Made by a program: the position numbers and the translations under genes. Shown here in pieces: positions 1 to 9,547 of a stretch of DNA of 53,443 bases (positions within the stretch are counted from its first letter, which is position 1; each line of letters starts with the position of its first letter). Source of the stretch: Pseudomonadota bacterium (lineage in GTDB: Bacteria; CALINM01); assembly GCA_026415985.1 (NCBI GenBank), contig JAOAGA010000003.1, positions 1 to 53,443 of the forward strand. The letters run 5' to 3'. A model generated the notes under the pieces. It was not told the DNA's origin and searched no databases. It worked only from the letters and a program-made list of their open reading frames with translations.

Positions 1-404
1 CCTTAAAGGATTACCTTAAAGGATACGGAATATCTGATAATGAAGTTGTTTTGTGGGGTAGCGGAGAGCCCTACAGGGAGTTTCTATATGTGGAAGATCT
101 GGCTGATGCTGTTTTATATCTGACGGAGAGATTAGAGGCAGAGGATATTAAAAAGATTTCGCCTGATTACTTTGTAAATGTTGGCTCCGGTAAAGATATT
201 AAGATAAAGGATCTGGCGGGATTAATTAAGGATATTGTTGGTTATGGTGGAAATATTATCTATGATAAGATGAAACCCGATGGTACTCCAAGGAAGCTTC
301 TTGATGTTAGCAAGGTAAACTCTTTGGGATGGCATGCAAAAACGGCCCTTGAAGAAGGGGTAAAAAAGACCTATGAATGGTATCTTGAAAGATTAAAAAA
401 TTAA
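1..404 (+). CDS. fcl: GDP-L-fucose synthase-like epimerase, C-terminal part (5' end outside window)
   Basis: The frame is open from base 3, so this gene starts before the window; the first in-window start-like codon (TTG at 51) lies inside the domain and is not a real start. About 133 residues of the C-terminal half of an extended short-chain dehydrogenase are visible. The run WGSGEPYREFLYVEDLADAV matches the substrate-binding segment of GDP-4-keto-6-deoxymannose 3,5-epimerase/4-reductase, which makes GDP-L-fucose for surface polysaccharides. The tail has the usual VNVGSG element and a DGTPRKLLDVSKVNSLGW block, also typical of GDP-fucose synthases (GSU/GMER family). The catalytic YxxxK motif is in the missing part, so a related sugar-nucleotide epimerase cannot be excluded. 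The gene upstream is not visible; a polysaccharide cluster probably lies to the left. Confidence 0.82.
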   Translation, partial: LKDYLKGYGISDNEVVLWGSGEPYREFLYVEDLADAVLYLTERLEAEDIKKISPDYFVNVGSGKDIKIKDLAGLIKDIVGYGGNIIYDKMKPDGTPRKLLDVSKVNSLGWHAKTALEEGVKKTYEWYLERLKN

Positions 405-522
405 ATCAGTGGAGCCTCGGATTATATTAAAGGTGAGTCTGCAGGTCTTCTTAAGCCTGAAAATCTAAAATCGAACTCTTAAATACGCTGATACTAACAT
501 TGTTTCAAAACGTTCATAAAAA

Positions 523-551
523 TTGCATTTTTTTCATTTAATTGTTATCTT
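523..551 (+). promoter_or_regulatory. Possible sigma-70 promoter of cobQ, giving a near-leaderless mRNA
   Basis: TTGCAT (523-528), a 17-nt spacer and TATCTT (546-551) lie immediately before the cobQ ATG at 558. The same -10 hexamer is used in the well-supported groES promoter in this window. Transcription would start within a few bases of the ATG, which fits the absence of a visible ribosome binding site. The -35 match is weak (only TTG conserved), so this is tentative. Confidence 0.3.
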
Positions 552-557
552 AATGTT

Positions 558-2039
558 ATGAACGCCCTAATGATTCAGGGGACTTCTTCCCATGCGGGGA
601 AAAGCATAATCACTGCTGGAATTTTGCGGATACTTAAAAGAAGAGGTATCTCCTGTGCCCCTTTTAAGCCCCAGAATATGGCCCTTAACTCCTTTGTTAC
701 AATGGATGGCTATGAGATAGGGAGAGCACAGGCGATGCAGGCTGAGTCTGCAAAAATACTGCCAACTGTTCATATGAACCCGATTCTTCTTAAACCAACC
801 TCTGATTCGAAGGCACAGGTAGTCTTACTGGGTAAACCTTATAAAAATCTTAACGCAAGAGAGTATCTTGAGGAAAAAAAGATTTTAAGAAAATATGCCA
901 TTGAAAGTTTTAATTATCTCAAAAAGAGTTTTGATGTTGTGGTTATTGAAGGAGCGGGAAGTCCCGCTGAGATAAATCTGAGAAAAAATGATATAGCAAA
1001 TATGGGTTTTGCTAAAATTTTTGATATACCTGTGGTCATTGTTGGTGACATAGACAGAGGTGGTGTATATGCCTCTTTTTATGGCACCTATGCTTTATTA
1101 AACAGAAGCGAGAGAAGGCTGATAAAGGGATTTCTTATAAACAAGTTCAGAGGTGACTCTTCTCTCCTTCAAAGCGCAAATGAGTATATTACAAAAAAGA
1201 CTAATGTTCCGGTAATTGGAGTAGTGCCTTTTTTTAAAGATATAAAGATTAGCGAAGAAGACGGCGTGGCTTTAACCAACCCGGGCGGGGGCAAAAAAGA
1301 TAAGGCAGTAAATATCGGTGTGATAAAACTGCCAAGGATATCTAATTTTACTGATTTTGAGCCTTTTCTGCTGGAAGAAGATGTTAATCTTATTTATCTT
1401 AACAGCCCATCAGAAGGGCTAAACTGCGATCTGATAATAATTCCCGGAAGCAAAAATACTATTGAAGATCTCATATATTTGAGAAATAGTGGTTTTGAAG
1501 CCTTTTTAAAAAGCTTTGTTAAAAAAGGCGGAGAGCTCATAGGCATCTGTGGTGGTTATCAGATGTTAGGAAGAAAGATTTATGATCCCTATGGTATAGA
1601 AAGTAATATCAAGGAAGCAGAAGGACTTGGCTATCTGGCAATGGAAACAACCATGGAAAAAGAAAAGAGACTCGAGCAGGTTACTTTTGAAACCATAGAC
1701 GGTAAGCTTAAGGATATGAAAGGTTACGAGATTCATATGGGTATCAGTAAAGTTTTTGATGGAGAAAGAGTTTTCAGAATAAAAGGCAAGGAAGAGTTTG
1801 AGGATGGTGTAAAATCAAAAAAGGCTAATGTCTGGGGAAGTTATATCCATGGACTTTTTGATAATGATAGTTTCAGATTGCATGTTCTTAATGGTCTCAG
1901 AGAAATAAAGGGGCTTCCTGTAAAAAAAAGGACATATAATTATTTGAGGTATAAAGATGATGCCTATGAAAAACTGGCAGATACTATTGAAAACTCAGTT
2001 AATATGGACTATCTGCTAAAAATAATAGGAATTGGTTAG
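558..2039 (+). CDS. cobQ: Cobyric acid synthase (CobQ/CbiP)
   Basis: This 493-residue protein is full length for cobyric acid synthase, which amidates adenosylcobyrinic a,c-diamide at positions b, d, e and g using glutamine and ATP in cobalamin synthesis. The N-terminal dethiobiotin-synthetase-like ATPase starts with the P-loop GTSSHAGKS (residues 8-16) followed by the family block PFKPQNMALNS (35-45). The C-terminal class I glutamine amidotransferase domain has GICGGYQMLG with nucleophile Cys331 and the YIHGLF motif with His431. The ATG at 558 has no clear Shine-Dalgarno sequence and sits right behind a possible -10 element. No other cobalamin gene is in the window, so this gene is isolated from its pathway here. 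It ends 2 nt before xerC and may be co-transcribed with it. Confidence 0.95.
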   Translation: MNALMIQGTSSHAGKSIITAGILRILKRRGISCAPFKPQNMALNSFVTMDGYEIGRAQAMQAESAKILPTVHMNPILLKPTSDSKAQVVLLGKPYKNLNAREYLEEKKILRKYAIESFNYLKKSFDVVVIEGAGSPAEINLRKNDIANMGFAKIFDIPVVIVGDIDRGGVYASFYGTYALLNRSERRLIKGFLINKFRGDSSLLQSANEYITKKTNVPVIGVVPFFKDIKISEEDGVALTNPGGGKKDKAVNIGVIKLPRISNFTDFEPFLLEEDVNLIYLNSPSEGLNCDLIIIPGSKNTIEDLIYLRNSGFEAFLKSFVKKGGELIGICGGYQMLGRKIYDPYGIESNIKEAEGLGYLAMETTMEKEKRLEQVTFETIDGKLKDMKGYEIHMGISKVFDGERVFRIKGKEEFEDGVKSKKANVWGSYIHGLFDNDSFRLHVLNGLREIKGLPVKKRTYNYLRYKDDAYEKLADTIENSVNMDYLLKIIGIG

Positions 2040-2041
2040 AG

Positions 2042-2902
2042 ATGGATATTGTTGAAAGCTTTGAAAAATATTTAAAGATTGAAAAAGGTTTACTGCCACT
2101 TTCTCTGTCGGCCTATATAAGAGATGTAAAAGAGTTTCTGGAATTCAGCAAAATCAATGAAATTAGCGATGTGAGTGCAGAAGAGGTCAGACACTTTGTT
2201 TATCATCTTCATGGAAAAAATAAGGCTACCAGTATTATCAGAAAATTATCTTCTCTGAGAGTTTTTGGAAAGTTTCTCGTAAGGGAAGGTTTTCTGAGTA
2301 AAAATATCTTTGAAGACCTTTCTTTACCCAAAAAGCCAAAACATCTTCCTTCCTTCGTTACGGTTGATGAAGCCTTTGAGATAATAGATGGCATTGAAGG
2401 AGATGATTTTTTATCTAAAAGAAATAAGGCCATATTTGATTTTCTATACTCAGAGGGACTTAGAGTAAGTGAAGTGGTTAATATCAAGACAGATCAGATA
2501 AGCCTGACAAATAAAACCATCAGGATATCTGGAAAGGGGAAAAAGGAAAGGATAATCCCATTAGGGGAGAAAGCCATTAAAAGTCTCAATGATTACCTTA
2601 ATGAAAGAAAGAAAAAAGGATGGGAAGACAGAGAATACATCTTTTTGAATAACAGAGGTGGGAAGCTAACAACAAGGACTATTGAGTTATATATCAAAAA
2701 ATTTTCTAAAAGGGACATAACCCCCCATGCCCTGAGACATAGTTTTGCAACACATCTTCTTGAGGGGGGGGCAGATTTAAGAAGTATCCAGAAATTACTG
2801 GGGCATGAAAGCCTTTCAACTACTCAAAAATACCTGCATCTTAATTTCGATAAATTAGCCTATGTTTATGACAAGTGTCATCCGAGGGCGAAAAAAAAGT
2901 AA
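2042..2902 (+). CDS. xerC: Tyrosine recombinase XerC-type
   Basis: A 286-residue tyrosine recombinase of the XerC/XerD class, which resolves chromosome dimers at dif sites. An N-terminal SAM-like core-binding domain covers roughly residues 1-85. The catalytic domain shows all expected residues: Arg141 in SEGLRVSE, Lys165 in the beta-hairpin, His229 and Arg232 in HALRHSFATHLL, His255 in LLGHE and Tyr264 in TTQKYLH. Length and the GGADLRSIQKLLGHE block fit housekeeping Xer proteins rather than phage or transposon integrases. It follows cobQ by 2 nt and precedes hslVU, the same xerC-hslV-hslU order known from Bacillus (codV-clpQ-clpY) and many other bacteria. Choosing XerC over XerD rests on that context and is less certain than the family. 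Confidence 0.9.
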   Translation: MDIVESFEKYLKIEKGLLPLSLSAYIRDVKEFLEFSKINEISDVSAEEVRHFVYHLHGKNKATSIIRKLSSLRVFGKFLVREGFLSKNIFEDLSLPKKPKHLPSFVTVDEAFEIIDGIEGDDFLSKRNKAIFDFLYSEGLRVSEVVNIKTDQISLTNKTIRISGKGKKERIIPLGEKAIKSLNDYLNERKKKGWEDREYIFLNNRGGKLTTRTIELYIKKFSKRDITPHALRHSFATHLLEGGADLRSIQKLLGHESLSTTQKYLHLNFDKLAYVYDKCHPRAKKK

Positions 2903-2988
2903 AAATTATGATATGTCAACGGGAGACCGACTTTTTTTAAAAATCACATTTTTTTGTCTTCCGCTAACATAATTATTTGGGAGGTAAT

Positions 2989-3525
2989 ATGAGTGAGCTA
3001 AAGGGGACAACGATAGTTGCAGTAAAAAAAGACGGGAAGATAGCGATGGCAGCAGATGGACAGGTTACTATGGGTAATAGCATAGTTTTGAAACACTCTG
3101 CGAGAAAGATACAGAAACTTTATAAAGGAACGGTGCTTGCAGGCTTTGCAGGCAGTACCGCAGATGCCTTTTCTTTATTGGAAAGGTTTGAACAAAAATT
3201 AGAAGAGTTCAGAGGTCAGTTAAAGCGGGCTTCTGTTGAGCTTGCCAAGGATTGGAGGACAAATAAAATTTTTCAGAAGCTTGAAGCTCTCTTGATAGTT
3301 GCCGATAAAGATAATCTTTTTATAATATCTGGTAGCGGTGATGTAATAGAGCCTGATGATGGAATTGCCGCTATTGGTTCAGGTGGCCCCTACGCACTTG
3401 CTTCTGCCCGGGCACTTCTGCGTAACACCAATCTGTCTTGTGAAAAGATAGTAAAAGAAAGTATAATGATAGCTTCAGAAATATGTGTTTATACAAACAG
3501 TAATATTATATATGAGGAGCTTTAA
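2989..3525 (+). CDS. hslV: ATP-dependent protease proteolytic subunit HslV
   Basis: A 178-residue HslV (ClpQ), the threonine peptidase that forms a double hexameric ring with HslU. The ATG at 2989 is preceded by a strong GGGAGGT ribosome binding site; the in-frame TTG at 2977 overlaps that site and is rejected. The active-site threonine is Thr7 in [12 protein letters not shown], so a short propeptide (MSELKG) would have to be removed to expose it, as in several non-enterobacterial HslV proteins. Further family blocks are [27 protein letters not shown] and [15 protein letters not shown]. Its stop codon overlaps the hslU start (TAATG), so the two are translationally coupled. Confidence 0.96.
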   Translation: MSELKGTTIVAVKKDGKIAMAADGQVTMGNSIVLKHSARKIQKLYKGTVLAGFAGSTADAFSLLERFEQKLEEFRGQLKRASVELAKDWRTNKIFQKLEALLIVADKDNLFIISGSGDVIEPDDGIAAIGSGGPYALASARALLRNTNLSCEKIVKESIMIASEICVYTNSNIIYEEL

Positions 3526-4862
3526 TGATGATAAATCTCGGACTTACTCCAAAAGAGATTGTAGCAGAGCTTGATAAATATATTATCGGTCAAAGGGAAG
3601 CCAAAAAGGCAGTTGCGGTTGCCTTAAGGAACAGGTATAGAAGAAAATATGTTTCTTCACCTTTGAGAGAAGAGATAATGCCTAAAAATATTATAATGAT
3701 CGGGCCTACGGGTGTTGGTAAAACGGAAATAGCAAGGAGATTGGCAAGATTAGCAAAAGCACCCTTTTTAAAGGTTGAGGCCTCTAAGTTTACTGAGGTA
3801 GGCTATGTCGGAAAAGATGTGGAATCTATAATCAGAGAGCTCGTTGAGCGTTCAATTAATATGGTTAAAGAAGAAGAGATGGAAAAGGTTAAGAAAAAGG
3901 CAGAAAAACTTGCCGAAAAAAGGCTTATAGATGCCATATTAAACAGTAAGAAGTCTGCCGATATTTACTCCAAGGATGAACCTCTTTCAAAAGAGAAGGT
4001 GATTTCATCACTTATGGCAGGGGAGCTCGATGAAGATTACGTGGAGTTAGAGATTTCTGAAAAAAAACCGCCTTTTCCCTTTATAGAGGTGTCTGTTCCA
4101 AATGTAGATGATATAGATATGGGGTTAAGAGATGCCTTTTCACAATTGTTTCCTCCGAGAAGGGCAAAGAAAAAGATTAAGGTAAAGGAAGCAAGAAATG
4201 TTTTGATTCAGGAAGAATCAGAAAAACTTATTGATATAGAGGCAATAAAAAGGGAGGCCATAAGAAGGGCTGAAAATGACGGAATAGTTTTTATAGATGA
4301 GATAGATAAGATCGCAAGCAGGGGGACAACTCACGGACCTGATGTATCGAGAGAAGGGGTTCAGAGAGATCTGCTTCCCATTGTTGAAGGTTGTACCGTC
4401 AATACAAAGCACGGGCAGGTTAGGACTGATTATATACTGTTTATAGCATCGGGAGCCTTTCATATATCAAAACCTTCCGACTTAATACCGGAACTTCAGG
4501 GAAGGTTTCCCATCAGGGTTAGCTTAAACTCTCTGACACAGGAAGACTTCAAGAAAATTCTTACTGAACCGGAAAACGCTTTAACTAAGCAATATACAGA
4601 ACTTCTCAAAACAGAAGGTATTGAGGTGAGTTTCTCTGCTGATGGTATTGAAGAGATAGCGAAATTTGCCTATGAAGTTAACGAAAAGACTGAAAATATA
4701 GGCGCAAGAAGGCTTCATACGATTCTTGAAAAGTTATTGGAAGAGATTTCCTTTAATGCCCCCGATATCTCTCCTGCAAAAATCGTTATTACAAGAGATT
4801 TTGTAAGAGAACAGATTAAGGATATTGCCGAAGACAGGGATTTAAGTAAGTATATTTTATAG
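3525..4862 (+). CDS. hslU: ATP-dependent protease ATPase subunit HslU
   Basis: A 445-residue AAA+ unfoldase that feeds substrates into HslV. Walker A is GPTGVGKT (60-67), the substrate-gripping pore loop is GYVG (93-96) and Walker B is IVFIDEID (254-261). An intermediate I-domain lies between residues about 110 and 235. The C-terminus ends in DLSKYIL, the short tail that docks between HslV subunits and activates them. The start ATG overlaps the hslV stop by one base; a second ATG follows directly (3528), so the first codon is uncertain by one residue. GAGG lies about 10 nt upstream. Confidence 0.96.
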   Translation: MMINLGLTPKEIVAELDKYIIGQREAKKAVAVALRNRYRRKYVSSPLREEIMPKNIIMIGPTGVGKTEIARRLARLAKAPFLKVEASKFTEVGYVGKDVESIIRELVERSINMVKEEEMEKVKKKAEKLAEKRLIDAILNSKKSADIYSKDEPLSKEKVISSLMAGELDEDYVELEISEKKPPFPFIEVSVPNVDDIDMGLRDAFSQLFPPRRAKKKIKVKEARNVLIQEESEKLIDIEAIKREAIRRAENDGIVFIDEIDKIASRGTTHGPDVSREGVQRDLLPIVEGCTVNTKHGQVRTDYILFIASGAFHISKPSDLIPELQGRFPIRVSLNSLTQEDFKKILTEPENALTKQYTELLKTEGIEVSFSADGIEEIAKFAYEVNEKTENIGARRLHTILEKLLEEISFNAPDISPAKIVITRDFVREQIKDIAEDRDLSKYIL

Positions 4863-4919
4863 TTGGCTAAAAGTAATTTTAGAATTAAAGTATGTTTTAA
4901 AAGGCGGGTATATTATTTT

Positions 4920-6410
4920 ATGTCAGAAAAGATTTTAGTCTATCACCCCAAGGTTTTTTACAGAAATTTTATCTATGAAACGTTAAACAAGGAAGGTATT
5001 AGCGTAGAGACTGTTGAGAGCATTAAGCTACTTTTAAAAAATATTGATGATATTAAACCTCAGGCAGTTATTGTAGATGTTGATGAGTTGGGGACGAAAG
5101 ACCTTGCTTTCGTTGAATATCTCAGAAAAAACTTTCCTAATACTGCAATAATTGTTCTCTTGTCGTCCGACAGAAGGGAGTATGCAGTCAGATATTTAAG
5201 AATGGGTGCCATTGACTGTCTGGAAAAGCCGTTAAAAAAAGAGGAGCTCATTGCATCGGCAAGTAAAGCAATAAAAATTGAAAAACACAAGAAGGAAAAA
5301 AGTGTTGCTTCAATAGACCGACTTATTTCTCTTGCAGAAAGCTCGGAAAAAATCTCAAAACTGGCTCACAAAAAGTTTGCCTTCAAACTCAGGTCTCCTC
5401 AGAGAGATCTCGTTCAGTCGGTTCTCGACACTATCTCTCTGTTATTCAATGCGGAAAAGGTTTCCATAAGCTGGCTTGATATGGATAAAAGAAAATACTA
5501 CGTAGTAGCCTGTGCGGGAATATGTGTGGATGTGACACTTATGAAACCAAAGGCTATGGGAGAGGGCATAATAGGATATGTGGCAGACAAGAAAGAGGCT
5601 GTTTTGGTTAAAGATATTAACAAAGATGACAGATTTCCTGTATCTCCTTATAAAAAACAATACAAAGGTAATTCCTTTTTGTGCGGACCAATATTTATTG
5701 ATGATGAGGTAGTTGCTGTGGTAAGTGTTAGCGACAGAAAGGATGGTTCTGTCTTTACAGAGGAAGACCTTATCATATTTAAATCTTTTCTGACACAGCT
5801 TTCTTTTGTTTTTAAAACCAATCAGTTGATAGAGGAGTTGGAGAAAAACAGCAAGAGATTTGAAATTTATTATGATCTTTCTGATTATATCATTAATCTT
5901 GTAGAAACAAGTGAGATTTTAAAAAACCTCCTTTTTTCTGTTTCAAAACATTTTACAGCTAAAGGCTCTGCCATATATCTTATCGATGAAAACAGGGAGT
6001 TTATTGTAAAGGAAAGTAGTGTAGGGAGTAAGTTCAGGGATAAAGTGGATTTTTATGATCATTTGGGGGATTTCTTATCAAAAATTCAGTCTTCGCTGGT
6101 TAATAAGGATGTTACAAAGCTGATGGAGGCGCTGTTTGTTGAGGAAAAAATAAATGATGCCATTACGGTGCCTATTACCCTGAAAAATTTCCCCCTTGGT
6201 TTTTTGGTGATAACGGACTTTAAGTTGGAAAATATTGACGATAAAATGTTGAAAGATATTTCAAGGCTTTTTTCTGTTGCTATTAAAAACGATTGGTTAT
6301 ATAAAAATCTTACAAAGACCGTTGATGAGCTTGTGGAAACAAATAAAGCCTTGTCACTTCTGATGGAAAAGTATAAAAAGATTACAAAGGATAAGGAAAG
6401 CAGTGATTGA
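4920..6410 (+). CDS. Pseudo-receiver plus tandem GAF domain regulator, no output domain
   Basis: From the ATG at 4920 the protein is about 496 residues; an upstream in-frame TTG at 4863 would add 19 basic residues and is unlikely. Residues 1-125 resemble a CheY-like receiver: a candidate phospho-acceptor in VIVDVDELG (Asp53 or Asp55) and the conserved lysine in LEKPLKKEEL are present, but the acidic pair after strand beta-1 is replaced by YHP (LVYHPKVF), so Mg-dependent phosphorylation is doubtful. Two GAF-like domains follow, the first around residues 165-310 (GEGIIGYVADKKEAVLVKDI is a typical GAF segment), the second around 325-460. A helical C-terminus follows; no kinase, cyclase or DNA-binding domain is seen. 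It sits between hslU and argB, a position where many related bacteria have no gene. Its signal and partner are unknown. Confidence 0.7.
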   Translation: MSEKILVYHPKVFYRNFIYETLNKEGISVETVESIKLLLKNIDDIKPQAVIVDVDELGTKDLAFVEYLRKNFPNTAIIVLLSSDRREYAVRYLRMGAIDCLEKPLKKEELIASASKAIKIEKHKKEKSVASIDRLISLAESSEKISKLAHKKFAFKLRSPQRDLVQSVLDTISLLFNAEKVSISWLDMDKRKYYVVACAGICVDVTLMKPKAMGEGIIGYVADKKEAVLVKDINKDDRFPVSPYKKQYKGNSFLCGPIFIDDEVVAVVSVSDRKDGSVFTEEDLIIFKSFLTQLSFVFKTNQLIEELEKNSKRFEIYYDLSDYIINLVETSEILKNLLFSVSKHFTAKGSAIYLIDENREFIVKESSVGSKFRDKVDFYDHLGDFLSKIQSSLVNKDVTKLMEALFVEEKINDAITVPITLKNFPLGFLVITDFKLENIDDKMLKDISRLFSVAIKNDWLYKNLTKTVDELVETNKALSLLMEKYKKITKDKESSD

Positions 6411-6534
6411 TGAACCACAGAAATCAGATTATAGGCTAATTTAGGCAGGAGAGTCTTAAAATACCTGATATAAGGGCTCAGATAGCGATATTTTTTTAAT
6501 ATAAAACTTTTAAAAAATATTTGAGAGGTAAGAG

Positions 6535-7422
6535 ATGAAAGAGGCAAAAACAAAGGTAAAAACTCTGCTTGAATGTCTTCCCTATATTAAAAGCTTTTAT
6601 GGGAAAACGGTTGTTATTAAGTATGGCGGGCATGCTATGGTTGATGAAGAGTTACAAAATGCCTTTGCTGAGGACATTGTACTTTTGAGGTATGTAGGAA
6701 TCAAACCAATAGTAGTTCATGGTGGTGGACCTCAGATAGACGATCTGATGGAAAGATTGGGGAAAAAATCAACCTTTGTTGAGGGTATGAGAATTACCGA
6801 TGAAGACACAATGGATATAGTAGAGATGGTGCTTGGCGGTAAGATTAATACTGACATAGTGAGCCTGATAAACAAACACGGCGGGAGGGCCATAGGGTTA
6901 TCAGGCAAAGACGCTAATTTTATAAAGGCAGAGAGGATTTATGGCAGGAAAAAGATAAAAGATGGTTATGAAGATATAGATATAGGACTGGTTGGTGAGG
7001 TTGAGGAGGTAGATGTCTCAATTCTTAACGCAATACTTGATAATGGGTTTATACCTGTTATTGCACCATACGGCACCGGTGAGAACGGTGAGAGTTTGAA
7101 TATCAATGCGGATCTTGTGGCAGGTAATATTGCCTCAGCGATGACCGCAGAAAAGCTTATTTTATTAACCGATACGGAAGGTGTTCTTGATAGAAATGGT
7201 AAGCTTTTATCTTTTATCAAATATGAAGATGCGGTAAATATGGTTGAAAAAAAGGATATTATATCTGGTGGTATGATTCCCAAGATTAAATGTTGTATAG
7301 ATGCACTGAAGGGAGATGTTCACTCCTGTCATATAATTGATGGCAGAGTGGAACATTCAATACTCCTTGAGATATTCACCCAAAAGGGAATAGGAACAAA
7401 GATAGCGATGGAAGAGGATTAA
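6535..7422 (+). CDS. argB: Acetylglutamate kinase
   Basis: A 295-residue amino acid kinase that phosphorylates N-acetyl-L-glutamate, the second step of arginine synthesis. Family motifs are VVIKYGGHAM (nucleotide-binding glycines, residues 27-35), VHGGGPQI (61-68, acetylglutamate site) and the later SLNINADLVAGNIA segment. The C-terminal part ISGGMIPKIKCC carries the conserved lysine. The ATG has a GAGAGGTAAGAG ribosome binding site. The length matches the hexameric arginine-inhibited class, which has an N-terminal helix (about MKEAKTKVKTLLECLPYI); that helix is present, so feedback inhibition by arginine is likely but not proven. It opens a tight run argB-D-F-G-H. Confidence 0.96.
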   Translation: MKEAKTKVKTLLECLPYIKSFYGKTVVIKYGGHAMVDEELQNAFAEDIVLLRYVGIKPIVVHGGGPQIDDLMERLGKKSTFVEGMRITDEDTMDIVEMVLGGKINTDIVSLINKHGGRAIGLSGKDANFIKAERIYGRKKIKDGYEDIDIGLVGEVEEVDVSILNAILDNGFIPVIAPYGTGENGESLNINADLVAGNIASAMTAEKLILLTDTEGVLDRNGKLLSFIKYEDAVNMVEKKDIISGGMIPKIKCCIDALKGDVHSCHIIDGRVEHSILLEIFTQKGIGTKIAMEED

Positions 7423-7423
7423 G

Positions 7424-8626
7424 ATGGCAAAGTACAAAGATACTGATAAATATATAATGAATACATATAAAAGGTATCCCTTAACAATTTTATCGGGAAA
7501 GGGTTCATACCTTTTTGACAGCGATGGCAGAAAATATCTTGATTTTATTGCAGGAATAGCGGTATGTTCACTGGGACATTGTCCGGAGGTCATTCATAAG
7601 ACATTGTCTGATCAGTCAAAAAGGCTTATCCACACTTCAAACCTCTTTTATACGATTCCTCAGGCAGAGCTTGCGGGTGCTTTAGCTAAAAAGATCCAGA
7701 CTTATGACAAAAAACTACCTCTTTACAAATCATTTTTTTGTAACAGCGGAGCAGAAGCAAATGAATCTGCAATAAAGCTTGCAAGGAAATTTCAGAAAAA
7801 AAACGGGCAGGACAGATATGAGATTATAACTTTTTTAAACTCTTTTCATGGCAGGACATATGGAGCCATTTCCGCAACAGGACAGGATAAGTTTCACAAA
7901 GGTTTCGAACCTATGCTACCGGGCTTTAAATATTTGCCCTTCAATGATATTAAATCTTTAAAAAAAGCCATAAATAAGAAAACATCTGCCATTATGCTCG
8001 AACTGGTTCAGGCAGAAGGTGGTGTAAATATTATCGATGTAAATTTTTTAAAGGAGATAAAAGGTATCTGCGAAGAGGAAGGTGTTCTTTTAATATATGA
8101 TGAGGTGCAGACCGGTGTCGGAAGAACAGGAAGATTTTTCTGCTTTGAACATTTTGGCATTGAACCCCATATAATAACCTTGGCTAAAGGAATTGCGGGT
8201 GGTCTTCCTATGGGAGTTATGATGGCTAAAGAAGAGATTGCATCTGCCTTTGAGCCGGGCAATCATGCATCAACATTTGGTGGGAACCCCCTTGTTTCAC
8301 AGGTTGCATTAGAAGTAATTTCAAAGATGGATAAAAAATTTCTTAAATCTGTTGAAAAAAAAGGGGAATATCTTATAAAATCATTATCTCTGTTGAAGGA
8401 AAAATATCCTTTAAAAGACATAAGAGGTTTAGGATTACTTATTGGTGCAGATATAGACATAAAAGAACCTTCCAAGATTATTGATAAGGCAATGGAAAAG
8501 GGGCTTTTAGTTAACATTACGGCGGGGAAGACAATGAGACTTGTTCCGCCTTTGACAGTATCCTTTGACGAAATAGACGAGTTTATTTCAAAACTTGAGA
8601 ATACCTTAAAAGAGGTAACAAGATGA
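7424..8626 (+). CDS. argD: Acetylornithine aminotransferase
   Basis: A 400-residue class III PLP aminotransferase that converts N-acetylglutamate semialdehyde to N-acetylornithine. PLP-binding residues are visible: CNSGAEANE (106-114), Asp226 in LIYDEVQTGVGRTG and Lys255 in ITLAKGIAGGLPMG. THe C-terminal LLVNITAGKTMRLVPPL block is typical of ArgD. The gene starts 1 nt after argB and its last four bases overlap argF (ATGA), so translation is coupled across the three genes. Some ArgD proteins also serve as DapC; the sequence does not tell them apart, but the context favours arginine. Confidence 0.95.
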   Translation: MAKYKDTDKYIMNTYKRYPLTILSGKGSYLFDSDGRKYLDFIAGIAVCSLGHCPEVIHKTLSDQSKRLIHTSNLFYTIPQAELAGALAKKIQTYDKKLPLYKSFFCNSGAEANESAIKLARKFQKKNGQDRYEIITFLNSFHGRTYGAISATGQDKFHKGFEPMLPGFKYLPFNDIKSLKKAINKKTSAIMLELVQAEGGVNIIDVNFLKEIKGICEEEGVLLIYDEVQTGVGRTGRFFCFEHFGIEPHIITLAKGIAGGLPMGVMMAKEEIASAFEPGNHASTFGGNPLVSQVALEVISKMDKKFLKSVEKKGEYLIKSLSLLKEKYPLKDIRGLGLLIGADIDIKEPSKIIDKAMEKGLLVNITAGKTMRLVPPLTVSFDEIDEFISKLENTLKEVTR

Positions 8627-9528
8627 AAAGAGATTTTTTAAGGCTTCTTGACCTATCTCCTTCTGAGATAGATAAAATTATTAAAAGAACCTCCCTTTTA
8701 AAAAAAAACAGAGGAAAGACAGAAAAAAAACTTCCTTTAAAAAATAAGACAACCGCTCTTATTTTTGAAAAATCTTCAACCCGAACGAGGGTATCCTTTG
8801 AAGTAGGTGTCTATGAGTTAGGTGGCAAATCAATTTTTTTAAGTCCAAGAGACCTTCAAATGGGAAGGGGAGAACCTATAAAAGATACCGCAAGGGTTCT
8901 TTCAAGATATGTTCATCTTATAGTTTACAGATGTTTTGAGCATTCAAAGCTGGAAGAACTGGCAAAATATTCTTCCTGTCCTGTCATAAACGGGTTATCA
9001 GATTTAACTCATCCGGTGCAGGTTCTTTCAGATCTTTTTACTATCTACGAGCATTTTGGAGACTATAAAAAACTTAATATCAGCTGGGTTGGCGATGGCA
9101 ACAATATGGCTAATGCCTGGATAGAAGCCCATTTGGTATTAGGTTTCAATCTTACCCTTGCCTGTCCCAAAAAATATTATCCCGATAAAGAACTTTTAAA
9201 AAGGGCTATGAAAAACAAAAATTTCAGGATTACCGAAGATCCTAAGGAAGCAGTTAAATCATCGGATGTCATTAACACCGATGTGTGGATTAGTATGGGA
9301 GACGAGGAAGAGGCAGAAGAAAGAAAAAGGGCCTTTAAGGGTTATCAGATCAACAGGGATCTTTTAAAACTGGCTGACAAGAATGCCATAGTTCTTCACT
9401 GTCTCCCCGCCTACAGAGGTCAGGAGATTACCGATGAGATAATAGAGGACAAAAAATCGGTTATTTTTACACAGGCAGAAAACAGATTACATACACAAAA
9501 GGCATTAATGGAGTTTTTAGTTAAATAA
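8623..9528 (+). CDS. argF: Ornithine carbamoyltransferase
   Basis: A 301-residue carbamoyltransferase forming citrulline from ornithine and carbamoyl phosphate. Carbamoyl-phosphate motif STRTRVSFE (52-60), HPVQVLSDL (130-138) and the ornithine-site [14 protein letters not shown] (from residue 259) are intact. The [11 protein letters not shown] segment is the OTCase signature that separates it from aspartate carbamoyltransferase. The start ATG overlaps the argD stop by four bases. No catabolic arcA or arcC lies nearby, so the biosynthetic role is the natural reading. Confidence 0.96.
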   Translation: MKRDFLRLLDLSPSEIDKIIKRTSLLKKNRGKTEKKLPLKNKTTALIFEKSSTRTRVSFEVGVYELGGKSIFLSPRDLQMGRGEPIKDTARVLSRYVHLIVYRCFEHSKLEELAKYSSCPVINGLSDLTHPVQVLSDLFTIYEHFGDYKKLNISWVGDGNNMANAWIEAHLVLGFNLTLACPKKYYPDKELLKRAMKNKNFRITEDPKEAVKSSDVINTDVWISMGDEEEAEERKRAFKGYQINRDLLKLADKNAIVLHCLPAYRGQEITDEIIEDKKSVIFTQAENRLHTQKALMEFLVK

Positions 9529-9547
9529 AATATTAAAGGAGTTTTGT

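Noticed and set aside
405-557. Possible small gene between fcl and cobQ
   Set aside because: No frame of useful length; the stretch is AT-rich and holds only the weak cobQ promoter candidate.
2042-2902. Integrase of a mobile element
   Set aside because: Full Xer-type residues, housekeeping neighbours hslVU and no attachment repeats or phage genes.
2977-2988. Upstream TTG start of hslV
   Set aside because: It overlaps the GGGAGGT ribosome binding site of the ATG at 2989; the shorter protein fits the family.
6966-7283. Long minus-strand frame inside argB
   Set aside because: It lies opposite a well-supported gene and has no family features; it is a shadow frame.
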